A DNA stretch of 7,242 nt, from positions 1-7,242 of the forward strand of contig CAYLNM010000193.1 of assembly GCA_964385045.1 (NCBI GenBank), given 5' to 3'. Under the pieces are notes generated by a model. It searched no databases, was not told the origin of the DNA, and worked only from the letters and a program-made list of their open reading frames with translations. The position numbers and the translations under genes were made by a program. This document shows, piece after piece, positions 1 to 5,590 of this stretch (position 1 is its first letter; each line of letters begins with the position of its first letter). This DNA comes from CAYLNM01 sp964385045. Its GTDB lineage: Bacteria > Planctomycetota > Phycisphaerae > Phycisphaerales > SM1A02.

Positions 1-459
1 CCGTTCAACGTCGCGGCGGGGAACAGCTCGGGCTACAACTACGCCAGCGGCCGCCTCGACCACCAGACGTACTTCAAGTCGATCCGCGTCGAGCAGGATC
101 ACCTCGCGGCCGTCGTTCTCGACCGCATCTTCGCCGCGTGGCTCCGCGAGGCCGTCCTGGTCTCGGGGCTGCTGCCGATCCCGGTCCGCACGCTCGCCGC
201 CCGCGGCGAGTCCCTGAGCCACCAGTGGTTCTGGGATGGCCATGAGCACGTCGATCCGGCCAAGGAGGCGAACGCCCAGGCGACCCGCCTCGCCAGCCAC
301 ACGACCACGCTGGCCAGCGAGTTCGCGAAGCAGGGACGCGACTGGGAGACCGAGCTCCGCCAGCGGGCCAAGGAGCTGGAGCTCATGACCGAGCTCGGGC
401 TCGTGGTCGAGGAGCCGATTCCCACGCTCACGGAGGAGCCCGATGACGAGCGTGACTGA
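1..459 (+). CDS. Phage portal protein, lambda type, C-terminal part (5' end outside window)
   Basis: The reading frame is open from base 1 to TGA at 457-459 and gives 152 residues. The portal forms the ring at one capsid vertex through which DNA is packaged and to which the tail joins. The segment SSGYNYASG near visible residues 9-17 resembles the conserved N-Y-S/A-S stretch of lambda gpB-type portals. It is followed by a helical stretch containing FAAWLREAVLVSGLLP. The tail is charged and helical, with RQRAKELELMTELGL and then an acidic end, as is common for portal C-termini. The next gene starts inside it at 443 (17-base overlap) and encodes a capsid protease and capsid, the usual portal neighbour. 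The assignment rests on recognised motif style plus position. The N-terminal clip and wing domains cannot be seen here. Confidence 0.8.
   Translation, partial: PFNVAAGNSSGYNYASGRLDHQTYFKSIRVEQDHLAAVVLDRIFAAWLREAVLVSGLLPIPVRTLAARGESLSHQWFWDGHEHVDPAKEANAQATRLASHTTTLASEFAKQGRDWETELRQRAKELELMTELGLVVEEPIPTLTEEPDDERD
432..438 (+). promoter_or_regulatory. Ribosome binding site for the protease-capsid gene
   Basis: GGAGGAG lies just upstream of the ATG at 443, with the GGAGG core six bases before the start. It sits inside the end of the portal gene, supports 443 as the start, and indicates Shine-Dalgarno-driven translation in this operon. Confidence 0.7.
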
Positions 460-2572
460 CACGCCGCGATCGCTGCGCCTCGAGGCCCCGGTCACGGGCT
501 GGGACGCCCCCGCCGAGGCGGACGTCGCCGCCACCGAGTCCGCCGGCGCCGCCCCGCTCCGCCGGTTCGCGATGACCGCGTACACGGGCGGGCCGATGCG
601 GCTCGCCGGCTGGACGCACCCGGTCGTCGTCGATCTCGCCGGCCTCCGGGTGACCGCGAAGAGCCGCCCGATCCTGAAGGACCACAACCGAGCCCTGATC
701 GTCGGGCACACCGACGGGATCCGCGTCGATGCGGACCGGCTCGAGGTCACCGGCGTCATCAGCGGCGCCGGCGTCGTTGCCCGCGAGGTCGTCGAGTCGA
801 GCCGGAACGGCTTCCCCTGGCAGGCCTCCGTCGGGGCCACCGCCGAGCGTGTGGACTTCGTGCCGAAGGGCAGGCGCGCCCAGGCCAACGGCCGGGAGTT
901 CGAGGGACCGCTGCACATCGCCAGGAAGGCGACGCTCGGCGAGGTCAGCTTCGTCGCCCTGGGAGCGGACGACGACACCACCGCCCAGATCACTGGCTCC
1001 CCCGCCACCAGGCCCGCGATCGCCGCGGGCCGATCGGAGACCGACACGATGCAGTTCGACCAGTGGCTCGAGGCGAAGGGCTTCGCCGAGACCGACCTCT
1101 CCGACGCGCAGGCCACGAGCCTCCGGGCCATGTTCGAGACCGAGACCGCGGAGCCTCAGGCGGTCTCCGAGCCGGACCCGGGCGACGATCCGGTCGCTCG
1201 CATGCGAGCCGACGCCGCCGCCGAGACCGCCCGGATCGCGACCATCCGCCGGGTCTGTGCCGCGGCGGACGGCCGGCACGCCGAGCTCGAGGCCCGGGCG
1301 ATCGCCGAGGGCTGGGACGAGACCCGCACCGAGCTCGAGGTCCTGCGGGCCGAGCGGCCCGCTATCCGGGCCGGCGGCGTCCGGCGGGACGGCGACGACG
1401 GGACGTCCGCCCGGGCGATCGAGGCGGCCCTCTGCCTCTCGGCCGGGATCGCCGAGCCCGAGGTGGGCCAGTGGTACGACGAGCGGACCATGAACGCCGC
1501 CGTCTCCGGCCGCATGCGTGGCGCCGGGCTCCACACGGCCTTCGCCTACGCGATCGAGGCGGCGGGCCAGTTCGCCCGGACCGGGCACGTCGACAACGAC
1601 TTCATCCTGACGGCTCTGGAGGCCGACCGAACGCTCCGCGGGCAGGAGCGGTCGATCCGCGCCTCGGGCGGCGGCTTCTCGACGATCAGCCTCGCCGGGA
1701 TCCTGTCCAATGTCGCGAACAAGTCCATGCTCGCGGCCTACCAGGCCGTGGACAGCGTCATCGGCTCGTTCTGTGCCGACGCGGACGTCGCCGACTTCAA
1801 GGAGGTCACCCGCTACCGGCTCACCGGCAACGGCGTCTTCGAGAAGGTCGGCCCGGACGGCGAGCTGAAGCACACCACGCTGAGCGAGGCCGCGTACACG
1901 AACCGCGTCGAGACCTTCGGCCGGATCTTCGCTCTGACGCGGCAGATGATCATCAACGACGACCTCGGGGCGTTCCTGCAGATCCCGCGGATCATCGGCC
2001 GGATGTCCGCGCTCAAGCGGGAGGAGGCGGTCTTCGAGCTGCTGCTCTCGAACCCCTCCAGCTTCTTCTCGGTGGGCAATGGGAACTTCATCTCGGGTGC
2101 GGACACGGCGCTGAATATCGAGGCGCTGACCCGCGCCGAGCAGACGTTCATGGACCAGACGGACTCGGACGGCAAGCCGATCCTGATCTCGCCGGCGGTC
2201 CTGCTCGTTCCCACGTCGCTCAAGGTCACGGCCCAGCAGCTGATGACCGAGACGCGGGTCAACGAGACCACCGACGCGAACAAGCCCAGGCCGGCGAACA
2301 ACCCCCACGCCGGGAAGTGGCAGCCGGTCGCGAGTCCCTACCTGAACGCCCAGGGCATCGCCGGCGGCAGCTCGAAGGCCTGGTACCTGTTCGCGAACCC
2401 CGCCGATGTGGCCGCGATCGAGATCGCGTACCTGCGCGGTCGCCGCGTCCCGACGATCGAGAGCGGCGAGACCAACTTCAACACCCTCGGCATGCAGTGG
2501 CGCGGCTACTTCGACTTCGGAGTCGCGATGCAGGACCACCGTGCGGCCGTCAAGAGCAAGGGCGAGGCCTGA
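443..2572 (+). CDS. Prohead protease / scaffold / major capsid protein fusion
   Basis: This 709-residue protein combines three parts. Residues about 40-185 look like an S78 (HK97-type) prohead protease: LKDHNRALIVGH carries candidate catalytic His81 (or His89), QASVGAT carries candidate nucleophile Ser129, and LGEVSFV at 165-171 matches the family's L-x-E-V-S-hydrophobic-V signature. Residues about 203-320 are charged and helical, like a scaffold or delta domain (MQFDQWLEAKGF, then ARIATIRRVCA and AIAEGWDETRTELEVLRA). Residues about 400-709 resemble the Mu gpT/HK97-fold major capsid family (FGRIFALTRQMIINDDLGAF at 492-511; IAYLRGRRVPTIESGE near the end). Known role: the protease removes the scaffold part and matures the shell. 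GGAGGAG at 432-438 supports this start. Met203 (ATG 1049) has GGAG nine bases upstream and might give a separate scaffold-capsid product. The exact catalytic residues are inferred. Confidence 0.9.
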   Translation: MTSVTDTPRSLRLEAPVTGWDAPAEADVAATESAGAAPLRRFAMTAYTGGPMRLAGWTHPVVVDLAGLRVTAKSRPILKDHNRALIVGHTDGIRVDADRLEVTGVISGAGVVAREVVESSRNGFPWQASVGATAERVDFVPKGRRAQANGREFEGPLHIARKATLGEVSFVALGADDDTTAQITGSPATRPAIAAGRSETDTMQFDQWLEAKGFAETDLSDAQATSLRAMFETETAEPQAVSEPDPGDDPVARMRADAAAETARIATIRRVCAAADGRHAELEARAIAEGWDETRTELEVLRAERPAIRAGGVRRDGDDGTSARAIEAALCLSAGIAEPEVGQWYDERTMNAAVSGRMRGAGLHTAFAYAIEAAGQFARTGHVDNDFILTALEADRTLRGQERSIRASGGGFSTISLAGILSNVANKSMLAAYQAVDSVIGSFCADADVADFKEVTRYRLTGNGVFEKVGPDGELKHTTLSEAAYTNRVETFGRIFALTRQMIINDDLGAFLQIPRIIGRMSALKREEAVFELLLSNPSSFFSVGNGNFISGADTALNIEALTRAEQTFMDQTDSDGKPILISPAVLLVPTSLKVTAQQLMTETRVNETTDANKPRPANNPHAGKWQPVASPYLNAQGIAGGSSKAWYLFANPADVAAIEIAYLRGRRVPTIESGETNFNTLGMQWRGYFDFGVAMQDHRAAVKSKGEA
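1036..1051 (+). promoter_or_regulatory. Possible internal ribosome binding site and start within the protease-capsid gene
   Basis: GGAG at 1036-1039 lies nine bases before an in-frame ATG at 1049. The protein from there begins MQFDQWLEAKGF, which reads like a natural start of a scaffold-capsid protein and falls exactly between the protease domain and the scaffold-like segment. Initiation here would make a 507-residue product without protease. This is inference from position and motif only. Confidence 0.35.
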
Positions 2573-2595
2573 TCGGCCCGCGGGAGCACTGACCC

Positions 2596-2937
2596 ATGGC
2601 AACCGCTGTCTTCATCCACGAAGGGCGATCGATCGACTACACGCCGGGCTCCGACGTTGCCGCCGGCGACGTCGTGGTCCAGGAGGACCTGGTCGGCATC
2701 GCGAAGCTCGACATCGCAGCCGGCATCCTCGGGGCACTCGCCGTCGACGGCGTCTTCGACTTCCCGAAGGCGACGGGCGGTGGCTCGGGAATCTCGGCCG
2801 GCGCGACCGTCTACTGGGACGAGAGCGCGACGGAGGCGACGACCGACGCGGCCGCCGGCGCCAACAAGCTGATCGGCAAGGCGGTCGCCACAGCGGCCGA
2901 CGGCGACGCGACCGTTCGCGTCCGACTCTCGCAGTGA
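2596..2937 (+). CDS. DUF2190-type capsid decoration/stabilisation protein
   Basis: This 113-residue protein has the small beta-rich layout of DUF2190 proteins. It has an early I-D-Y-T-P-G segment, then GDVVVQEDLVGIAKLDIAAG, an alanine/glycine-rich middle with VDGVFDFPKA, GATVYWDES, and a terminal LIGKAV...DGDATVRVRL strand pattern. Proteins of this kind follow the major capsid gene in many phages and are thought to sit on the capsid surface, like lambda gpD. The start ATG is preceded by GGGAG at 2582-2586 with nine bases between. It lies 23 bases after the capsid stop, so it is surely in the same operon. The family assignment comes from pattern and position. The decorating role is inferred from the family. 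Confidence 0.85.
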   Translation: MATAVFIHEGRSIDYTPGSDVAAGDVVVQEDLVGIAKLDIAAGILGALAVDGVFDFPKATGGGSGISAGATVYWDESATEATTDAAAGANKLIGKAVATAADGDATVRVRLSQ

Positions 2938-2938
2938 C

Positions 2939-2944
2939 GAAGGA
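2939..2944 (+). promoter_or_regulatory. Ribosome binding site supporting a GTG start at 2950
   Basis: GAAGGA ends five bases before GTG 2950. The next in-frame ATG is at 3007 (residue 20) and has no comparable upstream site, so the GTG is preferred. Confidence 0.6.
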
Positions 2945-2949
2945 CGCCC

Positions 2950-3336
2950 GTGGCTGATCTCCTCGATGCCGGGAGCCAGTGGCTCGACCAGCAGCGCACC
3001 GCCCACATGACGCGGACGGTGACCTACCAGCGAGGCGCGAGCTCCGTAGAGGTCCGGGCCACGCTCGGTCGGACGCTCTTCGAGCAGGTCGACCGGATGG
3101 GCCTCGTCCAGCGGACCGAGTCGCGGGACTTCCTCGTCCTGGCCGCCGACCTCGTCCTCGATGGCTCCGAGGCCACGCCGAAGGCGGGCGACCGCATCCG
3201 CGACGCGGCGGGCTCGGCCGTCCAGCTCTACGAGGTCATGGCTCCGGGGACCGAGCCCCCCTTCCGCTACAGCGACCCCTACCGACGGACGCTGCGGATC
3301 CACACCAAGCACGTCGGTAGCGAGCCCCTCCCGTGA
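2950..3336 (+). CDS. Putative head-tail connector (head-tail joining) protein
   Basis: This 128-residue protein opens with a helical segment (LLDAGSQWLDQQRTAHM), followed by a beta-rich body (TRTVTYQRGASSVEVRATLGRT, then DFLVLAADLVLDG, PKAGDRIRDAAGSAVQLYEVM and YRRTLRIHTKHVG). The pattern of a threshold D-F-L-V strand, a PKAGDRI turn and a closing strand containing YRRTLRIHTK is typical of small head-completion or head-tail joining proteins such as the gpFII/adaptor type. Position after the decoration protein and before a tail-terminator-like gene fits that role. It starts with GTG, supported by GAAGGA just upstream, and its stop overlaps the next start by four bases (GTGA). I recognise the general class but cannot assign a precise family, so the connector role is partly inferred from gene order. 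Confidence 0.6.
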   Translation: MADLLDAGSQWLDQQRTAHMTRTVTYQRGASSVEVRATLGRTLFEQVDRMGLVQRTESRDFLVLAADLVLDGSEATPKAGDRIRDAAGSAVQLYEVMAPGTEPPFRYSDPYRRTLRIHTKHVGSEPLP

Positions 3337-3611
3337 CCACCGCTCCCTCCGACCGGCAGCCGCACGTCCCTCGCCATCCGGCGCCCCCGAACGCCTGGCA
3401 CCGCTGGTCGGCCCTCGCGCTCACGGTGGGGATGGCGGCCCTCGCCGTGACCGTCCAGTGGGGCGTCGTCACCACGAAGCTCGACCACGTCGAGCAGCGC
3501 CTGGACGAGCTCATCTTCGAGGCCCGCACCCTCCGGGCCGAATACCAGTCGCTCGAGCGACGCGTCTCCCACATCGAGGGGCGCCTCCTTGGGGCAACGC
3601 CCGCGCCATGA
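3333..3611 (+). CDS. Small single-span membrane protein with coiled coil, unknown function
   Basis: This 92-residue protein starts with GTG in a four-base overlap (GTGA) with the gene before. It ends in a four-base overlap (ATGA) with the gene after, so it is well embedded in the operon. Residues 1-24 are polar and proline-rich. About 26-47 form one hydrophobic span (WSALALTVGMAALAVTVQWGVV), and 48-85 form a charged helix with heptad-like spacing (KLDHVEQRLDEL, then EYQSLERRVSHIEGRLL). The layout recalls small phage membrane proteins involved in lysis or host-envelope contact, such as holin-associated or spanin-like proteins, but no specific family is recognised. No Rz motif or cleavable signal is evident. 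Its place among connector genes, away from any visible lysin, leaves the function open. Confidence 0.7.
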   Translation: MTTAPSDRQPHVPRHPAPPNAWHRWSALALTVGMAALAVTVQWGVVTTKLDHVEQRLDELIFEARTLRAEYQSLERRVSHIEGRLLGATPAP

Positions 3612-4045
3612 GCACGATCGTCACCATCGCCGATGCCGTCACCGACCGGCTCAACGCCGGGAGCTTCTCGCAGCCCTTCACGGCCGAGCGGCTCTACCAG
3701 CCCACCTTCGACCTGGCTGACCTGGCGACGCTCCGGGTGTCGGTCGTCCCGCGCAGCCTCGCCATCACGGGCGCGTCCCGGCGGATGAGCCAGTTCGAGG
3801 CCCAGATCGACATCGGGATCCAGCGGCGCCTGACCGCGGATCCGGCGGACGACGAGAGCGAGATCGACGGCCTCATGGTGCTGGTCGAGGAGATCGCCGA
3901 CCACCTTCGGTTCGAGCGGCTCGCCGGCGCTCCCGAGGCAGTCTGGGTGGGCGTGGCTCAGGAGCCGCTCGTCGCCACCGAACACCTCGAGGAGCACCGG
4001 CAGTTCACCAGCGTGCTCTCGGTCACCTACCGGGTGCTGCGATGA
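3608..4045 (+). CDS. Putative tail terminator / tail completion protein
   Basis: This 145-residue protein begins MSTIVTIADAVTDRLNAG, a short helix with a D-A-V-x-x-x-L-N pattern often seen at the start of tail-terminator-like proteins. A beta-alpha body follows: DLADLATLRVSVVPRSL, then QFEAQIDIGIQRRL, a helix DGLMVLVEEIADHLRF, and a closing strand FTSVLSVTYRVL. Ending in a strand with a V-x-Y-R-V style pattern is common in gpU-like proteins, which cap the tail tube and fix its length. The position between the connector gene and the tail tube gene fits. ATG 3608 overlaps the previous stop (ATGA), and its own stop overlaps the next start in the same way, indicating translational coupling. The terminator role is inferred from gene order and fold impression. 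A minor tail protein is the main alternative. Confidence 0.6.
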   Translation: MSTIVTIADAVTDRLNAGSFSQPFTAERLYQPTFDLADLATLRVSVVPRSLAITGASRRMSQFEAQIDIGIQRRLTADPADDESEIDGLMVLVEEIADHLRFERLAGAPEAVWVGVAQEPLVATEHLEEHRQFTSVLSVTYRVLR

Positions 4046-4290
4046 ACAACCTCGTCATGTTCAACGTCGCCGCGAACGCGTTCAACTGGACGAGCCTCGC
4101 GAGCACGCCCACGGTCCTCTCGGGCCAGCTGTTCTGCGACGACGCGAACGTGAACATGCGCGTGAGCGGCGGCACGCCGGTCGAGATGCCGCGGGGACGC
4201 TCGATCACCTTCCACCGCGTCGACCTCTCCACCATCGAGATCCTCGGCTCGGGCGCGACGGTCATGGTCGTCGGCGGCACCTGGCCCTGA
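4042..4290 (+). CDS. Small beta-rich phage protein, unknown function
   Basis: This 82-residue protein is not recognised. It begins MNNLVMFNVAANAFNWTSL and continues with a polar, glycine-rich body predicted to be mostly strands: LSGQLFCDD, NVNMRVSGGTPVEMPRG, SITFHRVDLSTIEILGSG and ATVMVVGGTW. It has no signal peptide or membrane span. The start overlaps the previous stop by four bases (ATGA), so it is translationally coupled to the terminator-like gene. The gene after it begins 59 bases downstream and encodes the tail tube. A structural or accessory virion role is plausible from position alone. Codon and base usage match the neighbouring phage genes, so it is likely a genuine gene. Confidence 0.6.
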   Translation: MNNLVMFNVAANAFNWTSLASTPTVLSGQLFCDDANVNMRVSGGTPVEMPRGRSITFHRVDLSTIEILGSGATVMVVGGTWP

Positions 4291-4295
4291 CCCCC

Positions 4296-4332
4296 CCGGG
4301 GTCCCGCCCCCGGACACACCGCGCGGCCGCGG
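4296..4332 (+). other. GC-rich spacer with two possible hairpins before the tail tube gene
   Basis: The 59-base gap between 4290 and 4350 is the longest noncoding gap between + strand genes apart from the accessory insert. It holds CCGGGG (4296-4301), which can pair with CCCCGG (4308-4313) around a six-base loop, and CCGCG (4319-4323), which can pair with CGCGG (4328-4332) around a four-base loop. No T-run follows either stem, so a classical terminator is unlikely. It could act as an mRNA processing or stability element for the highly expressed tail tube. In such GC-rich DNA short stems also arise by chance. Confidence 0.3.
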
Positions 4333-4335
4333 CAT

Positions 4336-4340
4336 AGGAG
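4336..4340 (+). promoter_or_regulatory. Ribosome binding site for the tail tube gene
   Basis: AGGAG sits nine bases before ATG 4350 and immediately after the spacer hairpins. It gives the tail tube gene its own initiation signal rather than coupling to the gene before. Confidence 0.6.
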
Positions 4341-4349
4341 CACCTGAGT

Positions 4350-4781
4350 ATGGCCATCAGACTCGGCATGGAAGCGAAGCTCTACTTCAAGACCGGCGGC
4401 CAGGATGCCGTCGGCGATTGGACAGAGCTCACCAACGTCAAGGACGTGACGCTCTCGCTGGAAGCCGGCGAGGCGGACGTGACGACCCGCGCCAACAACG
4501 GCTGGCGAGCCACGGTCGCCACGCTGAAGGAGGCGACGGTCGAGTGGGAGATGGTGTGGGACACCGTCGACGCGGGCTTCACCGCGATCAAGGACGCCTT
4601 CATCAACAACGCCGTCATCGGACTGCAGGTGCTCGACGACGCCACGGGCTCGGGCGAGGGGCTGCAGGCCGACTTCATGATCACGAACTTCAGCCGCAGC
4701 GAGGCGCTGGAGGAGGCCCTCATGGTCTCCGTTTCGGCCAAGGTCACCTACTCGGAGACCGCCCCGACCTGGCTGGAGTGA
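4350..4781 (+). CDS. Phage major tail tube protein
   Basis: This 143-residue protein has the compact beta-rich pattern of siphovirus tail tube proteins. It shows MAIRLGMEAKLYFKTGG, then WTELTNVKDVTLSLEAGEADVTTRANNGWRA, a helix FTAIKDAFINN with preceding strands, and a terminal strand pair around VSVSAKVTYSE. The segment containing DVTTR followed by GW, then TLKEATVEWEM and D-x-G-F-T-A-I-x-D-A-F, is characteristic of this class as I know it. The protein polymerises into the tube through which DNA passes. The gene has its own AGGAG site nine bases upstream. The tail assembly chaperone gene follows 36 bases later, the order seen in lambda-like tails. I see no truncation or frame disruption. Confidence 0.85.
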   Translation: MAIRLGMEAKLYFKTGGQDAVGDWTELTNVKDVTLSLEAGEADVTTRANNGWRATVATLKEATVEWEMVWDTVDAGFTAIKDAFINNAVIGLQVLDDATGSGEGLQADFMITNFSRSEALEEALMVSVSAKVTYSETAPTWLE

Positions 4782-4817
4782 TGCCCCCGTGCGGAGCCTG
4801 CGAGACACCCCCGACCC

Positions 4818-5318
4818 ATGAAGACCTTCACCGACAACGCCGGCCGCTCGTGGACCGTCGAGATCAACGTGGCCGCACTCAAGCGGGTGCGATCTATGGC
4901 CGGGATCGATCTGCTCGAGGTCCTGGAGGGGACGCTCATCGAGCGGCTCGTCCGCGATCCCGTCCTGCTCTGCGACGCGGTCTACGCCGTCTGCAAGCCG
5001 CAGGCCGACGAGCGGGAGCTGAGCGACGAGGACTTCGGCCGGGCGATGGCGGGAGACGCAATCGAGGCGGCCACGGCCGCACTCCTGGAGGAGCTGGTGT
5101 CTTTCTGCCCGAGCCCGAGGGACCGACGGAACCTCGGGCGAATTCTGGAACAGACGAGGACGGTGATGGACCGGGCCCGCGACCTGATCGAGCAGCGGTT
5201 GGACAGCGGCGAGCTGGAGCGAGCCGCGGAGGCAGCCCTGCTCGCGGAAGTGCCCGCGACGCCGACCGGCTCATCTGGCAGTGCGCCGGGATCCTCGGGC
5301 TCGACCCCGGACCCCTGA
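4818..5318 (+). CDS. Tail assembly chaperone, G-like upstream product
   Basis: This 166-residue protein begins MKTFTDNAGRSWTVEINVAALKRVRSM and contains DLLEVLEGTLIERLVRDPVLLCDAVYAVCKPQA, then DEDFGRAMAGDAIEAATAALLEEL. This is the helical tail-chaperone style that follows the tail tube gene. Such proteins coat the tape measure during tail assembly. From about residue 146 the end is low complexity, rich in Ser, Gly and Pro (SSGSAPGSSGSTPDP). The -1 frame stays open across this end and continues to 5590, as in lambda G/GT. No textbook X-XXY-YYZ slippery heptamer is seen in the overlap, but the frame closes with C-CCC-TGA (5312-5318). The ribosome binding site is weak: GGAG at 4793-4796 is too far away, and only GAGA at 4802-4805 is nearer. 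Confidence 0.8.
   Translation: MKTFTDNAGRSWTVEINVAALKRVRSMAGIDLLEVLEGTLIERLVRDPVLLCDAVYAVCKPQADERELSDEDFGRAMAGDAIEAATAALLEELVSFCPSPRDRRNLGRILEQTRTVMDRARDLIEQRLDSGELERAAEAALLAEVPATPTGSSGSAPGSSGSTPDP
5312..5318 (+). other. Candidate -1 frameshift site at the end of the tail chaperone gene
   Basis: The chaperone frame ends CCC-TGA preceded by a C, so the Pro codon at 5313-5315 could slip back one base to CCC at 5312-5314. Translation would then continue CTG-ACC-CTG in the frame that runs to 5590, giving a 257-residue fusion. Slippage at a stop is inferred from sequence. The downstream frame has no start codon between 4781 and 5336 that could replace it. Confidence 0.35.
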
Positions 5319-5338
5319 CCCTGCGGGAGCTGCTCGTG

Positions 5339-5590
5339 ATGACGGACGCCCGGCAGCGGGATGCATGGGCTCGGACCTCCTCGCTGATGGCGCTCGTCGC
5401 CAACACCCAGCGGGATCCCAAGAAGGGACGCCCGCTCCGGCCCAGCGACTTCGACCCGTTCCGTCAGCGGCGTTCGATCGGCCACGCGGGCGAGACCAAG
5501 GTGGGGGTCGGCGTGCTCAAGAGCGTGTTCATCGACCGAGCCGGGCCGGTGCCCGGCGGCCCGGCCCGATCCGGAGGTGCCCAGCCATGA
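5339..5590 (+). CDS. Tail assembly chaperone downstream segment (T-like), -1 frame
   Basis: The frame that is -1 relative to the upstream chaperone is open to TGA 5588-5590. It reads coherently from about 5258 onward (DADRLIWQCAGILGLDPG, then LTLRELLVMTDARQ), followed by AWARTSSLMALVANTQRDPKKGRPLRPSDFDPF and a tail with TKVGVGVLKSVFID. The W-x-x-T-S-x-L-M-A-L-x-A-N-x-x-R-D-P-K-K and P-x-D-F-x-P-F patterns are what I expect in the short second chaperone protein of such phages. As an independent gene it could start at ATG 5339 (83 residues) or GTG 5336, with GGGAG at 5325-5329 upstream. The coherent sequence before those starts favours expression as a frameshift fusion with the upstream product. 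The stop overlaps the lipoprotein start (ATGA). Confidence 0.7.
   Translation: MTDARQRDAWARTSSLMALVANTQRDPKKGRPLRPSDFDPFRQRRSIGHAGETKVGVGVLKSVFIDRAGPVPGGPARSGGAQP
5573..5578 (+). promoter_or_regulatory. Ribosome binding site for the lipoprotein gene
   Basis: GGAGGT lies eight bases before ATG 5587, a strong match to the anti-Shine-Dalgarno sequence. It fixes the lipoprotein start and excludes the longer in-frame extension to 5281. Confidence 0.7.

Noticed and set aside
1063..2592. Long + strand frames (also 729-1493) overlapping the capsid gene.
   Set aside because: Arg/Pro/Ala-rich translations with no recognisable domains, fully overlapped by the fusion protein.
428..2602. Very long minus-strand open frame (724 codons) opposite the protease-capsid gene.
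   Set aside because: Antisense shadow in GC-rich DNA: the translation is Arg/Gly/Asp-rich, without domain structure, and the + strand frame has clear protease and capsid motifs.
3236..3997. Minus-strand frames over 3236-3997 and 4023-4808.
   Set aside because: Arg/Gly/Asp-rich shadows with no motifs, opposite well-supported phage genes.
4296..4313. Rho-independent terminator in the spacer after 4290.
   Set aside because: The stem is followed by no T-run and the operon clearly continues into the tail tube gene.
4418..5250. Upstream part of the + strand frame that ends at 5590, with ATG at 4781.
   Set aside because: Before about 5250 it is Arg/Gly-rich and overlaps the tail tube and chaperone genes. 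Only its last part reads as real protein, so it is treated as the -1 chaperone segment.
5281..5586. N-terminal extension of the lipoprotein frame to GTG 5281.
   Set aside because: It would bury the lipoprotein signal and strong ribosome binding site internally. The extension is Arg/Pro-rich and overlaps the -1 chaperone segment.
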